DNA from: Oceanospirillum beijerinckii DSM 7166
GTDB lineage: Bacteria; Pseudomonadota; Gammaproteobacteria; Pseudomonadales; Halomonadaceae
DNA: 64,000 nt
NCBI RefSeq assembly: GCF_000422425.1
Contig: NZ_KE383828.1
Location: forward strand, 224,003 to 288,002
Direction of reading: 5' to 3'
How positions within the stretch are numbered: the stretch's first letter is position 1; each line of letters starts with the position of its first letter. Of this stretch, positions 48,443 through 56,443 are shown piece after piece. The translations under genes and the position numbers were made by a program. The notes beneath the pieces are model-generated. The model did not search any database and had not been told where the DNA came from. It worked only from the letters and a program-made list of their open reading frames with translations.

Positions 48443-48598
48443 ATGCTCGATACCAGAAACTGGACCGCTCCAGAAGCCCGTCTGACACTGGAAGTGTTTA
48501 AGCAAGTTATCGAATGGTCCACACAGCATCAAAAGCCCTACCTTTGGCGCGCCTACCTACTGGCCATACTCACCGGCCGTAATCAACTCCTGAATTGA
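48443..48598 (+). pseudogene. Tyrosine integrase remnant
   Basis: A 51-codon piece (RLTLEVFKQVIEWSTQ, then KPYLWRAYLLAILTGR) matches the start of the catalytic domain of phage P2/P4-type integrases, where the RLTLE...LALLTGQRR pattern is standard; it stops before the catalytic residues. The frame is open upstream to at least 48410. The rest of the gap 48152-48706 has no intact gene. It marks a decayed prophage or integrative element. Confidence 0.55.
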
Positions 48599-48706
48599 CT
48601 GATTCGACGCATCCAAAACACACGCACCGCCGCCACCTTACCGGGATAGGCATACACCGCGTGATAACAAGCCTGAGACAGAGACAAAGTACCCCCATCA
48701 TGTTTT

Positions 48707-48970
48707 CTAGGTCTTGCTCCCATGCGTGGTTGCTCCTATTAAAAACGTGTATTGCCCGTCAGCTTCCACCAAACTTGTAGGAAAGATGTCTTCTACTGTG
48801 CAGCCAAACACCCGCGCATACTCAATGGCTTGGTAAACAGTTGGAGTACGATGCTGACGCTCATGACCAGAAACGACCCCTTGAGAGATGGGAGGCTGCA
48901 GCAGCCTTCCCAACTCATCTTGTCTTAGGCCTGCTTTCTTTCGATATACAGAAATGTAATTTTTTGGCAT
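48707..48970 (-). CDS. XRE-family repressor-like protein
   Basis: An 87-aa helix-turn-helix protein (KNYISVYRKKAGLRQDELGRLL, with ISQGVVSGHERQHRTP as recognition region). The start at ATG 48970 removes a long non-homologous extension. It is divergent from another XRE gene, with operator-like repeats between, like a phage CI/Cro switch. Confidence 0.75.
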   Translation of the reverse strand: MPKNYISVYRKKAGLRQDELGRLLQPPISQGVVSGHERQHRTPTVYQAIEYARVFGCTVEDIFPTSLVEADGQYTFLIGATTHGSKT

Positions 48971-48992
48971 ATCCACAACACACAATAAAAAA

Positions 48993-49049
48993 CGCATTTT
49001 GCAATATACAGTCAAGCAAAACGTTATGAACATTGCAAAACGCATATGG
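48993..49049. promoter_or_regulatory. Operator-like repeats between divergent XRE genes
   Basis: Three related sites occur in 57 bp: CGCATTTTGCAAT (48993-49005, inverted), AAGCAAAACGTT (49014-49025) and CATTGCAAAACGCATAT (49031-49047). They share a GCAAAACG core and lie between the two repressor-type starts. Confidence 0.65.
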
Positions 49050-49061
49050 TATAAATCACAC

Positions 49062-49514
49062 ATGGATATAGGAACGAAGATAAAAACAGCACGCGAAGCA
49101 CTGGGACTTACCCAGGGCCAGCTTGGTGAACTCTGCGGTTGGGAAGGCAACTCTCAGCCAAGGATTGCTGGTTACGAAAAGAATAAACGCCAGCTAACCC
49201 CTGACGGCTTAGTGTTGATGGCAAAAGCTTTACGTAAACCCATTACCTATTTCTTTGAAGATGCAGGCACAGAGCTAATCTCTGAACCTGCCAGCTCACT
49301 TCTAACAGATACCGTTACCGGTAACACTGAAGATATCGAGCTACTAAAGCGGATTATTGCCAAGGTTGAACGGATCTCATCTGACCAGAGAATCCTGATA
49401 GACCCGGAGCAAAAAGCACGTGCCATTTGCGCACTACTTCAAACTGAACTTCAGAACAAAGAAGAATCCAGTGATGCGACAGTGCAAGCCACTGTTCGCG
49501 CTCTATCTATTTAA
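49062..49514 (+). CDS. XRE-family regulator, Cro/CI-like
   Basis: A 150-aa protein with an N-terminal helix-turn-helix (IGTKIKTAREALGLTQGQLG, WEGNSQPRIAGYEKNKRQLT) and a C-terminal helical part. The ATG at 49062 is used because the operator-like repeats lie upstream of it. It pairs with the divergent 48707-48970 gene. Confidence 0.8.
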   Translation: MDIGTKIKTAREALGLTQGQLGELCGWEGNSQPRIAGYEKNKRQLTPDGLVLMAKALRKPITYFFEDAGTELISEPASSLLTDTVTGNTEDIELLKRIIAKVERISSDQRILIDPEQKARAICALLQTELQNKEESSDATVQATVRALSI

Positions 49515-49625
49515 GTACTCCCTTACCCGGACTTCCCATTCGTAAAGGGCTACAATGCGCTCAGCCCCTACGAGCCTCTGAATTCTAAGCCATTCAAGCA
49601 GCAGTTTTTCAGCAAGACATTCCAT
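49503..49625 (-). CDS. Small 40-aa protein with strong ribosome site
   Basis: A minus-strand frame starts MECLAEKLLLEWLRIQRLVG and ends EWEVRVREYLNR. GGGGGAGGAAT precedes the ATG at optimum spacing. Its end overlaps the 3' end of the opposite XRE gene by 12 bp. It is amphipathic, with no recognised family; it could be a small phage-type protein. Confidence 0.45.
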   Translation of the reverse strand: MECLAEKLLLEWLRIQRLVGAERIVALYEWEVRVREYLNR

Positions 49626-49718
49626 GTAAATTCCTCCCCCTAGGAACCTGATCACCATAGGCATAACGCCAACTCAAAGTAAATAGAGTGCTAAGCAGCA
49701 CATTACTTTTAGCTGAAA

Positions 49719-49749
49719 ATCACCAGTTCACTTAGCTATTCTGGTGATT
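49719..49749. promoter_or_regulatory. Palindromic site before the third XRE gene
   Basis: AATCACCAG and CTGGTGATT form a perfect 9-bp inverted repeat with a 13-bp spacer, ending 5 bp before the ATG of the XRE gene. It is probably its own operator, as there is no T-run. Confidence 0.6.
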
Positions 49750-49753
49750 CCCC

Positions 49754-50089
49754 ATGATTTCAGATCAAGCAAGCCGATTACGTCTGGCCAGAGTGGCAGC
49801 AGGTTTTACTCAGCAAACACTTGCCAAAAGAATGAACATTTCCTTATCCACTTATAGAGGATGGGAAACCCCTGATGGATCTGAACCCAATACCTTGGCA
49901 AAGCTCATTCAGCTATGCCAGATACTGGATATATCAATTGACTGGCTGTTAACAGGCGACAAGCAATACCGTATCACCGCCCAGCAAAAAGAAGCGATTT
50001 CAAATCTAGTGATTGCTTTTGATCTACCGCACTCGAAAAAGATGCAAAAAAGCTTGCAAAATAACAAATCGCAATATAGATCAATATAA
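49754..50089 (+). CDS. XRE-family regulator
   Basis: This 111-aa protein has a helix-turn-helix domain at residues 5-65 (LRLARVAAGFTQQTLAKRMN, LSTYRGWE, ISIDWLLTGDKQYRI) and a short lysine/glutamine-rich tail. A palindrome directly before its ATG suggests autoregulation. It lies next to the 3' end of the retron and may belong to the decayed phage region or regulate the retron. Confidence 0.8.
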   Translation: MISDQASRLRLARVAAGFTQQTLAKRMNISLSTYRGWETPDGSEPNTLAKLIQLCQILDISIDWLLTGDKQYRITAQQKEAISNLVIAFDLPHSKKMQKSLQNNKSQYRSI

Positions 50090-50223
50090 CAAATAGACAT
50101 TATAAACGATGAAAACGATCGAGAACAGCCATTCACTGGCTCAAGGGCCTCAGATCATGAGGGGCCATGTTGCATCAGGAATGAGTGCAGCAACGCTCTT
50201 TAACAATGTAGATTTCAGATGTG

Positions 50224-50256
50224 AAAAAACCCGCCTGGAATGGGCCAGGCGGGGTT
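50224..50256 (-). terminator. Terminator of the retron reverse transcriptase
   Basis: AACCCGCCTGG / CCAGGCGGGGTT (one bulge) with a 6-nt loop is followed by six Ts on the minus strand, 14 bp after the reverse transcriptase stop codon. Confidence 0.88.
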
Positions 50257-50269
50257 ATGACAGGCAGAT

Positions 50270-51442
50270 TCAAATAAAAGGCCAGTCTATTCTATCGAAG
50301 CTTTTTCTTAACTTTATGGCATACATGGGTTCTATTTGATTAACATAGTTAATCATTCCTAATAAATGATTTCGGAACCCTACCACTGAGGAAAACTTCT
50401 TCTTTTGAGAATGTATAACTGGACCAATGTCTTTTCTCAAACAGAAGTGAAGATGCTGTTTAATCTGATTTTTTACTTCTCTTCTAACTTTTGGATACTC
50501 TTTATCAACATTTAAACCCAACACTAATTTCTTAGTCTTTGGACCACTAATAACGGTTTTATTCTTATTAACTTGGAACTCGCGCTTATTTAATAAGCCA
50601 TATACAGATAAAAGAAAGCACCTTATATCTTTTCTGGATAAATCAGATGTAGTTGATAAATATAAGTCATCAGAATATCTATTATAAAGAAAACCATGTT
50701 GCTCAGAGAAGAGCAACAAATCTCCATCTAGCGACTTACATACTAAATTGGACAAAGCAGGACTTGTTGGAGCACCTTGAGGTAAAGAACCTAACATATT
50801 TCCTGAGCAAGTATAACTAGCAATACCTGAATCTTTAGACCTATTACTTATCCATTTAGACTTTTCACTAGGATAAATAAAACGAGGGTATACCCTAGTA
50901 CATATTCTAGCTAATTCTAATGACAACAATTTAGGATAACCTAGTTTATTAAAAACATAATAAACTTGTCTTTCTGATATAGAGTCAAAAAAATCCTTTA
51001 AGTCAATTCTAATTAGCCAACGGCAACCACAATGCAATTCAGCAGCATCATACACTCCTTTACCTTTAGAGTATGCCATAGCGCACTCATGAGAAGGTAT
51101 TTTTGATAAAATTTCTTCATTGATATACTGTTGAACACTCAAAAGCCTTGGCTCAGGAATACAGATAACTCTTCTTTTATCGTTACTATTCTTACCTTTT
51201 TTTCTAATTTTGAAAAAACGATAAGGCTTATCCTCATAGTTACGTGAAGCGATAGACTCTAGAAAAGACAGTTTACTTTTTGACAATACAGATAAATGAT
51301 TAAGTGTAAAAACTATAGGAATATCTCTATTGACACTATTAATTCTATTACCTATTTCAATTGCATTTCTAATAACATCATGGGAAATATTATCTCTATT
51401 GGCATTCTTTCGGTAGCGCTGAGGATTCCAGTTTTTGTACAT
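50270..51442 (-). CDS. Retron-type reverse transcriptase
   Basis: This 390-aa protein of RVT_1 retron type has a basic N-terminal region (YRFFKIRKKGKNSNDKRRVI), the finger/palm motif LLSVQQYINEEIL, motif A LIRIDLKDFFDSIS, motif B GSLPQGAPTSPALSNL, the catalytic YSDD in YNRYSDDLYLS and a retron-like LVLGLNV after the palm. There is no maturase or integrase domain, so it is not a group II intron enzyme. It would make msDNA from the structured RNA upstream. Base composition is much more AT-rich than the neighbouring chromosome. It lies downstream of a PRTase-like gene and is followed by its own terminator, giving a compact retron module. Confidence 0.88.
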   Translation of the reverse strand: MYKNWNPQRYRKNANRDNISHDVIRNAIEIGNRINSVNRDIPIVFTLNHLSVLSKSKLSFLESIASRNYEDKPYRFFKIRKKGKNSNDKRRVICIPEPRLLSVQQYINEEILSKIPSHECAMAYSKGKGVYDAAELHCGCRWLIRIDLKDFFDSISERQVYYVFNKLGYPKLLSLELARICTRVYPRFIYPSEKSKWISNRSKDSGIASYTCSGNMLGSLPQGAPTSPALSNLVCKSLDGDLLLFSEQHGFLYNRYSDDLYLSTTSDLSRKDIRCFLLSVYGLLNKREFQVNKNKTVISGPKTKKLVLGLNVDKEYPKVRREVKNQIKQHLHFCLRKDIGPVIHSQKKKFSSVVGFRNHLLGMINYVNQIEPMYAIKLRKSFDRIDWPFI

Positions 51443-51723
51443 CTACTTTTAACCCTTGGGTTAGAATAGTCGCGGTTCAGCATTGAGGCGCGAAGCACGA
51501 GAGACCGTTGAATCGCGACTATACTGACACTATGCGTCTGCTATTACTAAGGTACGCAAAATATGCGACCATTAAACTAAGCAAACATCCTTGATCACTT
51601 AATAAGCAGTCTTACATAAGTTTTCCACCTTCACCATCCGGTGGTTTATAAGGGTAGAGACAATAGTGCCGAAAAACTTTTGTATGACTACTTAGATGCC
51701 TGTTGGCACTAATGCTAGAAAAC
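51443..51723 (-). ncRNA. Candidate retron msr-msd RNA region
   Basis: These 281 bp between the PRTase-like gene and the reverse transcriptase have no frame but much structure. A long hairpin lies close to the reverse transcriptase start (ATAGTCGCG...at 51466-51479 with TGAATCGCGACTAT at 51509-51522, one mismatch; a candidate msd stem). A second stem is at 51606-51626/51674-51694 with a small CCACC/GGTGG hairpin inside, and there is a short palindrome AACCCTTGGGTT at 51451-51462. Retron RNAs lie upstream of the RT on the same strand. I could not identify the a1/a2 pair or the branching G with confidence, so the exact ends are unknown. Confidence 0.5.
51606..51694. repeat. Inverted-repeat element, copy C (within the retron RNA region)
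   Basis: GCAGTCTTACATAAGTTTTCC (split at 51606-51626) pairs imperfectly with GAAAAACTTTTGTATGACTA (51674-51693) around a 47-bp loop. The stem resembles copies A and B, but here it may be part of the retron RNA. Confidence 0.45.
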
Positions 51724-52959
51724 TCAAACTGGAACCCTCAGCGAACTCGGATAATAATCCTTATAAGGCTCTCTTTCAACTATCTTTTCATCTTGTATAC
51801 TTTTGAAATAGTTTATCTGAGCATGACCCAAATCTGTTAATCTAAGTGTTTCATCAATCCATTCATAGTTGATGGCATCTGAAACTATCTTTGCGATACG
51901 AAACTTATCAATACCTGTCCTTGCTGAAATAGCATCAATACTCCTAGGTTTTCTAGATATAGCCCCCAAAACCGTTAGCATTTCCTTTGCAGCAGGACTT
52001 TGTTTTTTCAACCAACCTGTTCGAGCGATTCGCTTCTGTCTTTGATTTTCTAAAACAAACTCACTATCTAACTCGTGATACCCAGAAGCAACTTCACTAG
52101 CAACACTAGTGGTTACACGATTAGGGAAAAGAGGACTCCAGGAATTTGACCTCTTATAAAAAATATTTGGTATATTATTTGGAGCGCTGTGTTCAAATGC
52201 AATCAGAGCTTCAACATAATTATAAGCAAATGACGGCATATTTTTTTTATTTTCCGGATCATATTTATCGCACAAACTCTTAATTCTACGCCTATCTAAT
52301 TCATGACCAAACGAACTATTAATAGTAGGACATTCTAGACAAAACTTAATACGAGGAGATATTGGATGACGCTCAATTTTATTTTTTCCATCTTTTGTAC
52401 AAGAATATGCTACAATATTGATCTCCAACCAACCTAAAGAAACCCAGCTTTTAATAGTTCTCACAAGCCATAATGAATACAAAAGCTTACATATTCTCTC
52501 ACCTGTTCCGATGAAGTCTGTTACGACGATCAAATTCCTGATTCTTTTATTCTTAAAATCCTCAACTGTAGGGTTAATAATAATACTACCGTTCTCTTTA
52601 GACCTTTTAAAACCTGATACAATTGTTGAAATAACACCTTCACTGCCGATATCTCTAGCACTATCTTTAATAAAAGCTTGATTAGGCTTTCCGCTAGCAG
52701 TGTGAGGTTTTTTCTTTTCCTCACGAAAGAATGGCTTATTCCTATCAGTTTCTTTTTCCACATATATTGATATTAGATTCGCCGAGCGGTCTAATTCTTT
52801 TTGTAGAAGACAATGAATTGCTTCACTAAACTCATTATTAGAAACCCATCGAAATGCCTTTAAGAGTTTTTCAGCATCAGCTTTGTCTTCAGAATCAAAC
52901 TGCTGTAGCCAAGCAAGGCCTTCTTTTGTACATTCTAAACGGCTCAATATATAGCCCAA
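51724..52959 (-). CDS. PRTase-like and winged-HTH protein, retron accessory/effector
   Basis: This 411-aa protein has a phosphoribosyltransferase-like core, with the PRPP-loop-like motif RNLIVVTDFIGTGERI (about 145-160), and a C-terminal winged-helix region (LGAISRKPRSIDAISARTG, IVSDAINYEWIDE). PRTase-like proteins with HTH domains are known partners in one retron class (type III in the published scheme, from memory). It lies directly upstream of the retron RNA region and RT, same strand, same AT-rich composition. The start is uncertain: a TTG at 52959 without a clear ribosome site. The role as toxin/effector is inferred. Confidence 0.65.
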   Translation of the reverse strand: MGYILSRLECTKEGLAWLQQFDSEDKADAEKLLKAFRWVSNNEFSEAIHCLLQKELDRSANLISIYVEKETDRNKPFFREEKKKPHTASGKPNQAFIKDSARDIGSEGVISTIVSGFKRSKENGSIIINPTVEDFKNKRIRNLIVVTDFIGTGERICKLLYSLWLVRTIKSWVSLGWLEINIVAYSCTKDGKNKIERHPISPRIKFCLECPTINSSFGHELDRRRIKSLCDKYDPENKKNMPSFAYNYVEALIAFEHSAPNNIPNIFYKRSNSWSPLFPNRVTTSVASEVASGYHELDSEFVLENQRQKRIARTGWLKKQSPAAKEMLTVLGAISRKPRSIDAISARTGIDKFRIAKIVSDAINYEWIDETLRLTDLGHAQINYFKSIQDEKIVEREPYKDYYPSSLRVPV

Positions 52960-53183
52960 CCATATAAAATAAAAACATCTAACAGTGAATCAATTGTTTT
53001 TCCGACAAAAACACTCAACACTACTTTAAATCAAACAAGAGGACAAACACTTCATAAACCTCGGTCGGCCAATCAGTTGTGCCCTTATGAGCTATATCAA
53101 CTCAAAATTTTACCAATCTAATAGAGGTTACACGGTGAAGCGCCTCTTCATTAATTTATCAAAATTAGGGGACAACCACTTGG

Positions 53184-53534
53184 TTAATTCTTATAAATCA
53201 ATTAGTTAGACCAAACTCAGGGCGTATCCAAGCAGAGAATGCCATCTATTTGAATGCGTTTACCGATGCGATCAGTTCTGCCCTTCGCTCTCCTGATACC
53301 GATTTTGTCCTCTACGTTGCCAGTAAGGCTGGTATTCAACGTCAGTTTAATGCTCGTTTTATTGAGAGTGTTACGCCTATCGTTAAGCAAGCTATTCAGC
53401 GCTCGGTCAGTGAAATGGTGGTTAGTTGCCTTTCGTCTGGTTCGGGTGTGGCTCCTCCGCCAGTTGTGGCTACATCTGCTCAGCCTGAGCCGGTGTCAGC
53501 AACAGTGCTAAAAGTCCTTAAAATGCCAACTTAA
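53184..53534 (+). pseudogene. Fragment resembling an HsdR-N-like restriction endonuclease family protein
   Basis: The frame is open from 53169 but has no good start. Protein-like sequence begins before the first possible TTG (53250): NQLVRPNSGRIQAEN, then TDFVLYVASKAG, FIESVTPIVKQAIQRSVSEM. This recalls the middle of bacterial type I-restriction-like (HsdR_N) proteins, whose pattern is DxDFVRFLA...FTPIVKKA. It is a 5'-truncated remnant with chromosomal-type codons, next to an IS fragment. The gap 52960-53183 shows no feature. Confidence 0.4.
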
Positions 53535-53594
53535 ATTGTCCACCCGACCCGCATGATCTTTCCTTAAGGTGACCAAACCAAATAGGAAAACATC

Positions 53595-53678
53595 ATGCTA
53601 AGCCGAGAGGACCACAAAAAGCAATTGGGGACGTCCACATTTATCTTCTTGAAAATTAACAGATATCTCTACAAATAA
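53595..53678 (+). pseudogene. IS21 transposase (IstA) N-terminal remnant
   Basis: The first residues MLSREDHKKQ match the common start of IS21-family IstA proteins and then diverge; the frame ends after 27 codons. CAATTGGGGACGTCCACAT just inside resembles a repeated insertion end; a related AATTAGGGGACAACCAC lies at 53163. Very little remains. Confidence 0.3.
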
Positions 53679-53834
53679 ACTTGGTTTCTAGTAAGGACTG
53701 CCCTAATTCTTTTGGGCTTTCAGGTAGCAAAGCTTGGTGTTCTCAGTGACATATTGAAAACTACCGCAAGCCAAAACCCCATAATTAAGACTTTGCCCAT
53801 CAAAATGTAATTCATTGATTTTAAAACATTAAAA

Positions 53835-55283
53835 TCAAGTCGTAGTACACACCATGCAAGGATCAAAACTCCTGACAATATGTTGCACCATCACCTGTTT
53901 AGGATCATTTCTTAGGTCTACACCCTGTAAGGCTTTTTCCAATGGGCCCGGTTGACCGTGGCTGTCTCTGGGGGCAAAGTTCCAGGTGGTAGGTGCGATA
54001 ATCTGATAGCGGGTCAGCTTGCCTTTTTTGACACTGATCCAGTGTCCCAAGCTGCCACGGGCGGCTTCCGTTAGTCCGATGCCGTCACCATCCTTGAGTT
54101 TAATCTCTTTATGGAAAGGGGCTTGGGGATCGATCTGGGTGAGCCAGCTTTGCATCATGGGCACGATGCGAGCCAGTTCGATCATACGGCCTATGACGCG
54201 GTTACGTACGTTATTGCCCTGCTGCTCCATCAGAGACAGCGCCAAAGGGTGACCATCAATCACCTGCCGGGCAAACGCACCTGTTTCCATGGGCATGTTG
54301 GCTAAACGGGGGGATTTGCACCAGCTGTAAGCGTTATCTTTCTCGGCGATAGGTAAAGTTTGCCCTTGTGATGGCGGTAAGGCTTTATCACCGGCAAGCC
54401 AACTATGGCTGATATCTTCCTGAATCGCGGAGAGTTCCAGCTTTTGATAGCCCGTTTGTGGTAACCAGATACCACTTGCCAGGCCTGCTTCGTTTTCTGT
54501 TTGAAAACAGCCGTAACTGAGCAATCTGTCGTAGGCTTTGCCCTGCTCGGCCAAACCGAGTTCTTCACTGAGATATAAGAAGTGCTTTAGGTCATGATCC
54601 TGCCAGCGCCCTGTTTGCCAGTAGGCCTGTAGCTGTTGCTCGTTTTCCAGGCCATTAAAGGCTTGCAGAGTACAGCCAAACAGTTTTTGCTCCAGAAACT
54701 GTCTGAAATTGGCCAGGGTCAGCTGCATACGCAGTATCTCTTGTGTCTGAATCGGTCGGGTACTGCCACCGGGCTGCACGCTTAAGGTGTGCGGCCACTT
54801 ACCCGCCAGATAACCGGTAAGGTGCAATAAATTGGCTCTGGCGGGTAATACATCCTGGGTGGCGCTGCCTTTAACAGCGGTAAAGCGCTGTGCTGTATTC
54901 TGATAGCTGCTGAGTTTTTGGTAATGATCACGAGCAAAATCCGGCATAAAGAACAGATAAAAGTGACTGAGGTGATCGGCCAGATTTTCGGTTGCCAAAG
55001 TAAGATTACGGCACAGTTCGCCGTTTAACGGGGCTTTTTCTCCAGCCAGATCTGCAATCGCCAATGCAGAGGCCGTAGATTGAGAGACGGAACAGATACC
55101 ACAGATTCTGGGCACCAGCACCAGTGCATCCAGTGGTGATTTACCCACCAGCATCTGCTCAAAACCACGATATAACGGTGAATTAACGTAGGCGGCCTGG
55201 ACGATGTCGCTGTCGATATTCAGATGAACTTCCAGATCCCCCTCCACACGGTTAAAGGGTCCCAGGGTGATTCTTTGGCTCAT
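53835..55283 (-). CDS. hupV: Regulatory (H2-sensing) NiFe hydrogenase large subunit, HupV/HoxC
   Basis: This 482-aa protein carries both Ni-binding motifs, RICGIC (Cys61, Cys64) and DPCMVC (Cys476, Cys479). It ends only three residues later (TTT), so there is no C-terminal peptide to be cleaved, as in HoxC/HupV sensors and unlike catalytic hydrogenases. Ile63 within RICGIC and Phe111 in HFYLFF occupy the positions of Ile62 and Phe110 of the Ralstonia RH, residues thought to narrow the gas channel and give O2 tolerance. It follows the small subunit by 131 bp. Its NiFe centre would need HypF and nickel, both provided by genes in this window. Confidence 0.92.
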   Translation of the reverse strand: MSQRITLGPFNRVEGDLEVHLNIDSDIVQAAYVNSPLYRGFEQMLVGKSPLDALVLVPRICGICSVSQSTASALAIADLAGEKAPLNGELCRNLTLATENLADHLSHFYLFFMPDFARDHYQKLSSYQNTAQRFTAVKGSATQDVLPARANLLHLTGYLAGKWPHTLSVQPGGSTRPIQTQEILRMQLTLANFRQFLEQKLFGCTLQAFNGLENEQQLQAYWQTGRWQDHDLKHFLYLSEELGLAEQGKAYDRLLSYGCFQTENEAGLASGIWLPQTGYQKLELSAIQEDISHSWLAGDKALPPSQGQTLPIAEKDNAYSWCKSPRLANMPMETGAFARQVIDGHPLALSLMEQQGNNVRNRVIGRMIELARIVPMMQSWLTQIDPQAPFHKEIKLKDGDGIGLTEAARGSLGHWISVKKGKLTRYQIIAPTTWNFAPRDSHGQPGPLEKALQGVDLRNDPKQVMVQHIVRSFDPCMVCTTT

Positions 55284-55414
55284 AATAGTCTTCTTATTGT
55301 TATCTTGGTCTGCTGTTTTGTTATGTTGGTCTATTGCTGATCGACACTATTTTTAATCACTTCTTTACCAGCCGTAAAAGACTCTGCCATAAAGTACTTT
55401 AATCACAAAGGCTG

Positions 55415-56443
55415 CTAGCCACGCTTTTTATGGATCGTCGGTGGTACGATTTTCAGCTCTGATACGGCATTATCCTTTAAACGGGCCGGTGTCGCGGCTT
55501 TGGATAAAGATGCCAGCGCGACAAACCAGGCTTTAGGCATATCGGTCGGTAAGCCGATAGGAATACCGGCCAGCTTGGGGGTCTGTTGGAAATGATGGCG
55601 CGGGCTTTCAAACTCTGGTGCCGTGCAGTTAATACAGGCATAACCGCCGCGGGTACAGGAACCTTCACCGTTCCATAACCGGGTATTGCAGTCCGCATGG
55701 GCCTGAGTCCCCATACAACCCAGGTGTTCCATCATACAACCCAGTTGACCATGGGCCTCGGCACTGGCTTTGTATTCATAGTATTCATTACGGGGACAGC
55801 CATGATGTACCAGCTGTTCGGCGTAGTGTTTGGGCCTTTGGAAGAGATCATAGTTAGCCTGATCCACTGGCATAGCCACCAGTTGCATCAATGTTTCGGT
55901 GACCCAATTGGGATGAGTTGGACAGCCTGAGATATTGATTACCGGCAAACCACCGGCACTGATAAAGTCACGGCCCAGTAGTCCACCGGAGTGCTCACCT
56001 TCAAACTGCAGCCCTGTGGCCTCAGTCACATTATCTTCTCCACTGCCAATACCGCCAAAGGCAGCACAACTACCGACCGCGATTACCTGCTGGGCTTTAC
56101 TGGCCAGTTCTCGCACCCAGTGAATCATAGGTTTACCCGTACCACCCAATATATGGAAGCGCCCACTTCCCTGAGGGCCTTGTAACATAGCGCCTTCGAT
56201 GCAGAGCAGATCCAGCCGTTGCTGATCATCCAGAATATCCTGTAAAAGCTGCTGAAACTCCTGATTACAGGCTTCGCTTAGCGAGGGATGCCACAGTAGC
56301 TCAATACCCATCAGATCCAGTGTAGATACCAGATCAGGACTTTCGGCACATAACAACGACATAGAGCAACCGCCACAACCACCGGACTGTAGCCACAGGA
56401 GGGTTGTCTTCGCGGGCTTTAATGTCTCTGTAATCGATGTCAT
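55415..56443 (-). CDS. hupU: Regulatory NiFe hydrogenase small subunit, HupU/HoxB
   Basis: This 342-aa protein has WLQSGGCGGCSMSLL (proximal cluster cysteines), VGSCAAFGGI, ISGCPTHPNW and C-terminal cluster cysteines (HGCPRNEYYEY, LGCMGTQAHADCNTRLWN, CTRGGYACINCTAP). It lacks a Tat signal peptide, consistent with the cytosolic sensor class. The ATG overlaps the stop of the kinase gene (ATGA). Confidence 0.92.
   Translation of the reverse strand: MTSITETLKPAKTTLLWLQSGGCGGCSMSLLCAESPDLVSTLDLMGIELLWHPSLSEACNQEFQQLLQDILDDQQRLDLLCIEGAMLQGPQGSGRFHILGGTGKPMIHWVRELASKAQQVIAVGSCAAFGGIGSGEDNVTEATGLQFEGEHSGGLLGRDFISAGGLPVINISGCPTHPNWVTETLMQLVAMPVDQANYDLFQRPKHYAEQLVHHGCPRNEYYEYKASAEAHGQLGCMMEHLGCMGTQAHADCNTRLWNGEGSCTRGGYACINCTAPEFESPRHHFQQTPKLAGIPIGLPTDMPKAWFVALASLSKAATPARLKDNAVSELKIVPPTIHKKRG

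Noticed and set aside
50109-50339. 76-codon plus-strand frame
   Set aside because: It runs through the retron terminator hairpin and into the reverse transcriptase gene on the other strand; no ribosome site.
53815-53838. AT-rich 9-bp inverted repeat at the end of hupV as a terminator
   Set aside because: Stem is all A/T but two pairs, overlaps the stop codon and has no clear T-run; too weak to call.
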